Shown in pieces: positions 63,194 to 63,282 of a stretch of 63,282 bases of DNA. The notes under the pieces are model-generated. The model had not been told where the DNA came from, made no database searches, and saw only the letters and a program-made list of their open reading frames with translations. Each line of letters opens with the position of its first letter. Positions within the stretch are counted from its first letter, which is position 1. Both the position numbers and the translations under genes were made by a program. Location of the stretch: NCBI GenBank assembly GCA_002085445.1, contig NBMI01000014.1, positions 1-63,282 on the forward strand. The letters are read 5' to 3'. This DNA is from Candidatus Parabeggiatoa sp. nov. 2. GTDB taxonomy: Bacteria > Pseudomonadota > Gammaproteobacteria > Beggiatoales > Beggiatoaceae.

Positions 63194-63282
63194 GTTAAGA
63201 TATAACCTATTGATTTTTAATCAAATTTTGTGTGTGTTAGGGTGGGGTACCCGATTTTTTACTTTCAATAAAAACAATGACT
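63194..63282. repeat. 89-bp inverted copy of 34412-34500
   Basis: Reads as the complement of the segment upstream of the giant rhs, with about three differences. It reaches the end of the window, so its full length is unknown. Confidence 0.9.

Noticed and set aside
1..63282. tRNA or rRNA genes
   Set aside because: No T-loop plus acceptor pairing that I could confirm by eye and no rRNA core sequence; a tRNA scan would be needed to exclude them.

Overview
The window looks like the chromosome of a large filamentous or vacuolate sulfur bacterium of the Beggiatoaceae (Gammaproteobacteria, Thiotrichales). Three things point there: gammaproteobacterial housekeeping genes (ftsB-ispD-ispF, psd, mltD, cti, glcDE); long intergenic stretches packed with short palindromic repeats; and heptamer tandem repeats, including TAACTGA-type arrays at 10429-10477 (as TTATCAG) and 53412-53434, which have been described as typical of marine Beggiatoaceae. 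The assignment is inferred from content. I saw no rRNA, no convincing tRNA and no transposase gene.

Layout. 1-6035: Uma2 nuclease-like gene, a DUF433/PIN-like pair, ftsB-ispD-ispF (ispD carries a frameshift), a PD-(D/E)XK-like gene, a MITE-like element and psd. 6586-13050: a long MltD-type lytic transglycosylase between two direct repeats, a DHH phosphoesterase, a secreted lipase-like hydrolase and a beta-propeller phytase whose 5' end lies in a repeat. 14170-19667: a minus-strand stress/transport operon (Usp-like, 2-TM protein, TauE/SafE permease, tandem UspA) with a good sigma-54 promoter, facing a sigma-54 response regulator; a histidine-kinase remnant precedes the regulator and a trkH remnant follows it.

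19729-34325 is a minus-strand polymorphic-toxin locus. A 2265-residue teneurin-like Rhs protein (propeller, regulatory domain, six NHL repeats, YD shell, short basic tip) is followed by TPR/Sel1 proteins, a two-barrel protein and two displaced Rhs tips with Hint domains (one with a toxin tip in a shifted frame, one with an HNH tip). Copies of one terminator-like hairpin follow the candidate immunity genes. Three of the shell and tip reading frames are broken by single-base changes, so this looks like a toxin-switching locus that is partly decayed.

36272-41271 holds an Sfum_1244-like conserved gene and, on the minus strand, a polynucleotide-kinase-like gene overlapping a Thg1-like 3'-5' polymerase gene, then ptuA-ptuB (Septu anti-phage system). 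An RNA end-repair pair beside a nuclease defence system is one of the two most interesting points. The other is 44044-45559: a MamK-type actin preceded by a small membrane-anchored coiled-coil protein, with no other magnetosome genes in sight.

46182-62876: an orphan DNA methyltransferase behind a hairpin array, hicAB, a 442-bp inverted-repeat element, DUF4384 and propeller-NlpC/P60 secreted proteins, a cis/trans fatty acid isomerase lipoprotein, a glycine-zipper protein, an orphan XRE regulator, and glcD and glcE separated by an array of 117-bp repeats. The last 89 bases are an inverted copy of 34412-34500. Repeats often form the ends of genes here (C-terminus of the PIN-like gene, N-terminus of the phytase, truncated trkH and DUF4265), so repeat insertion appears to be remodelling coding sequences.
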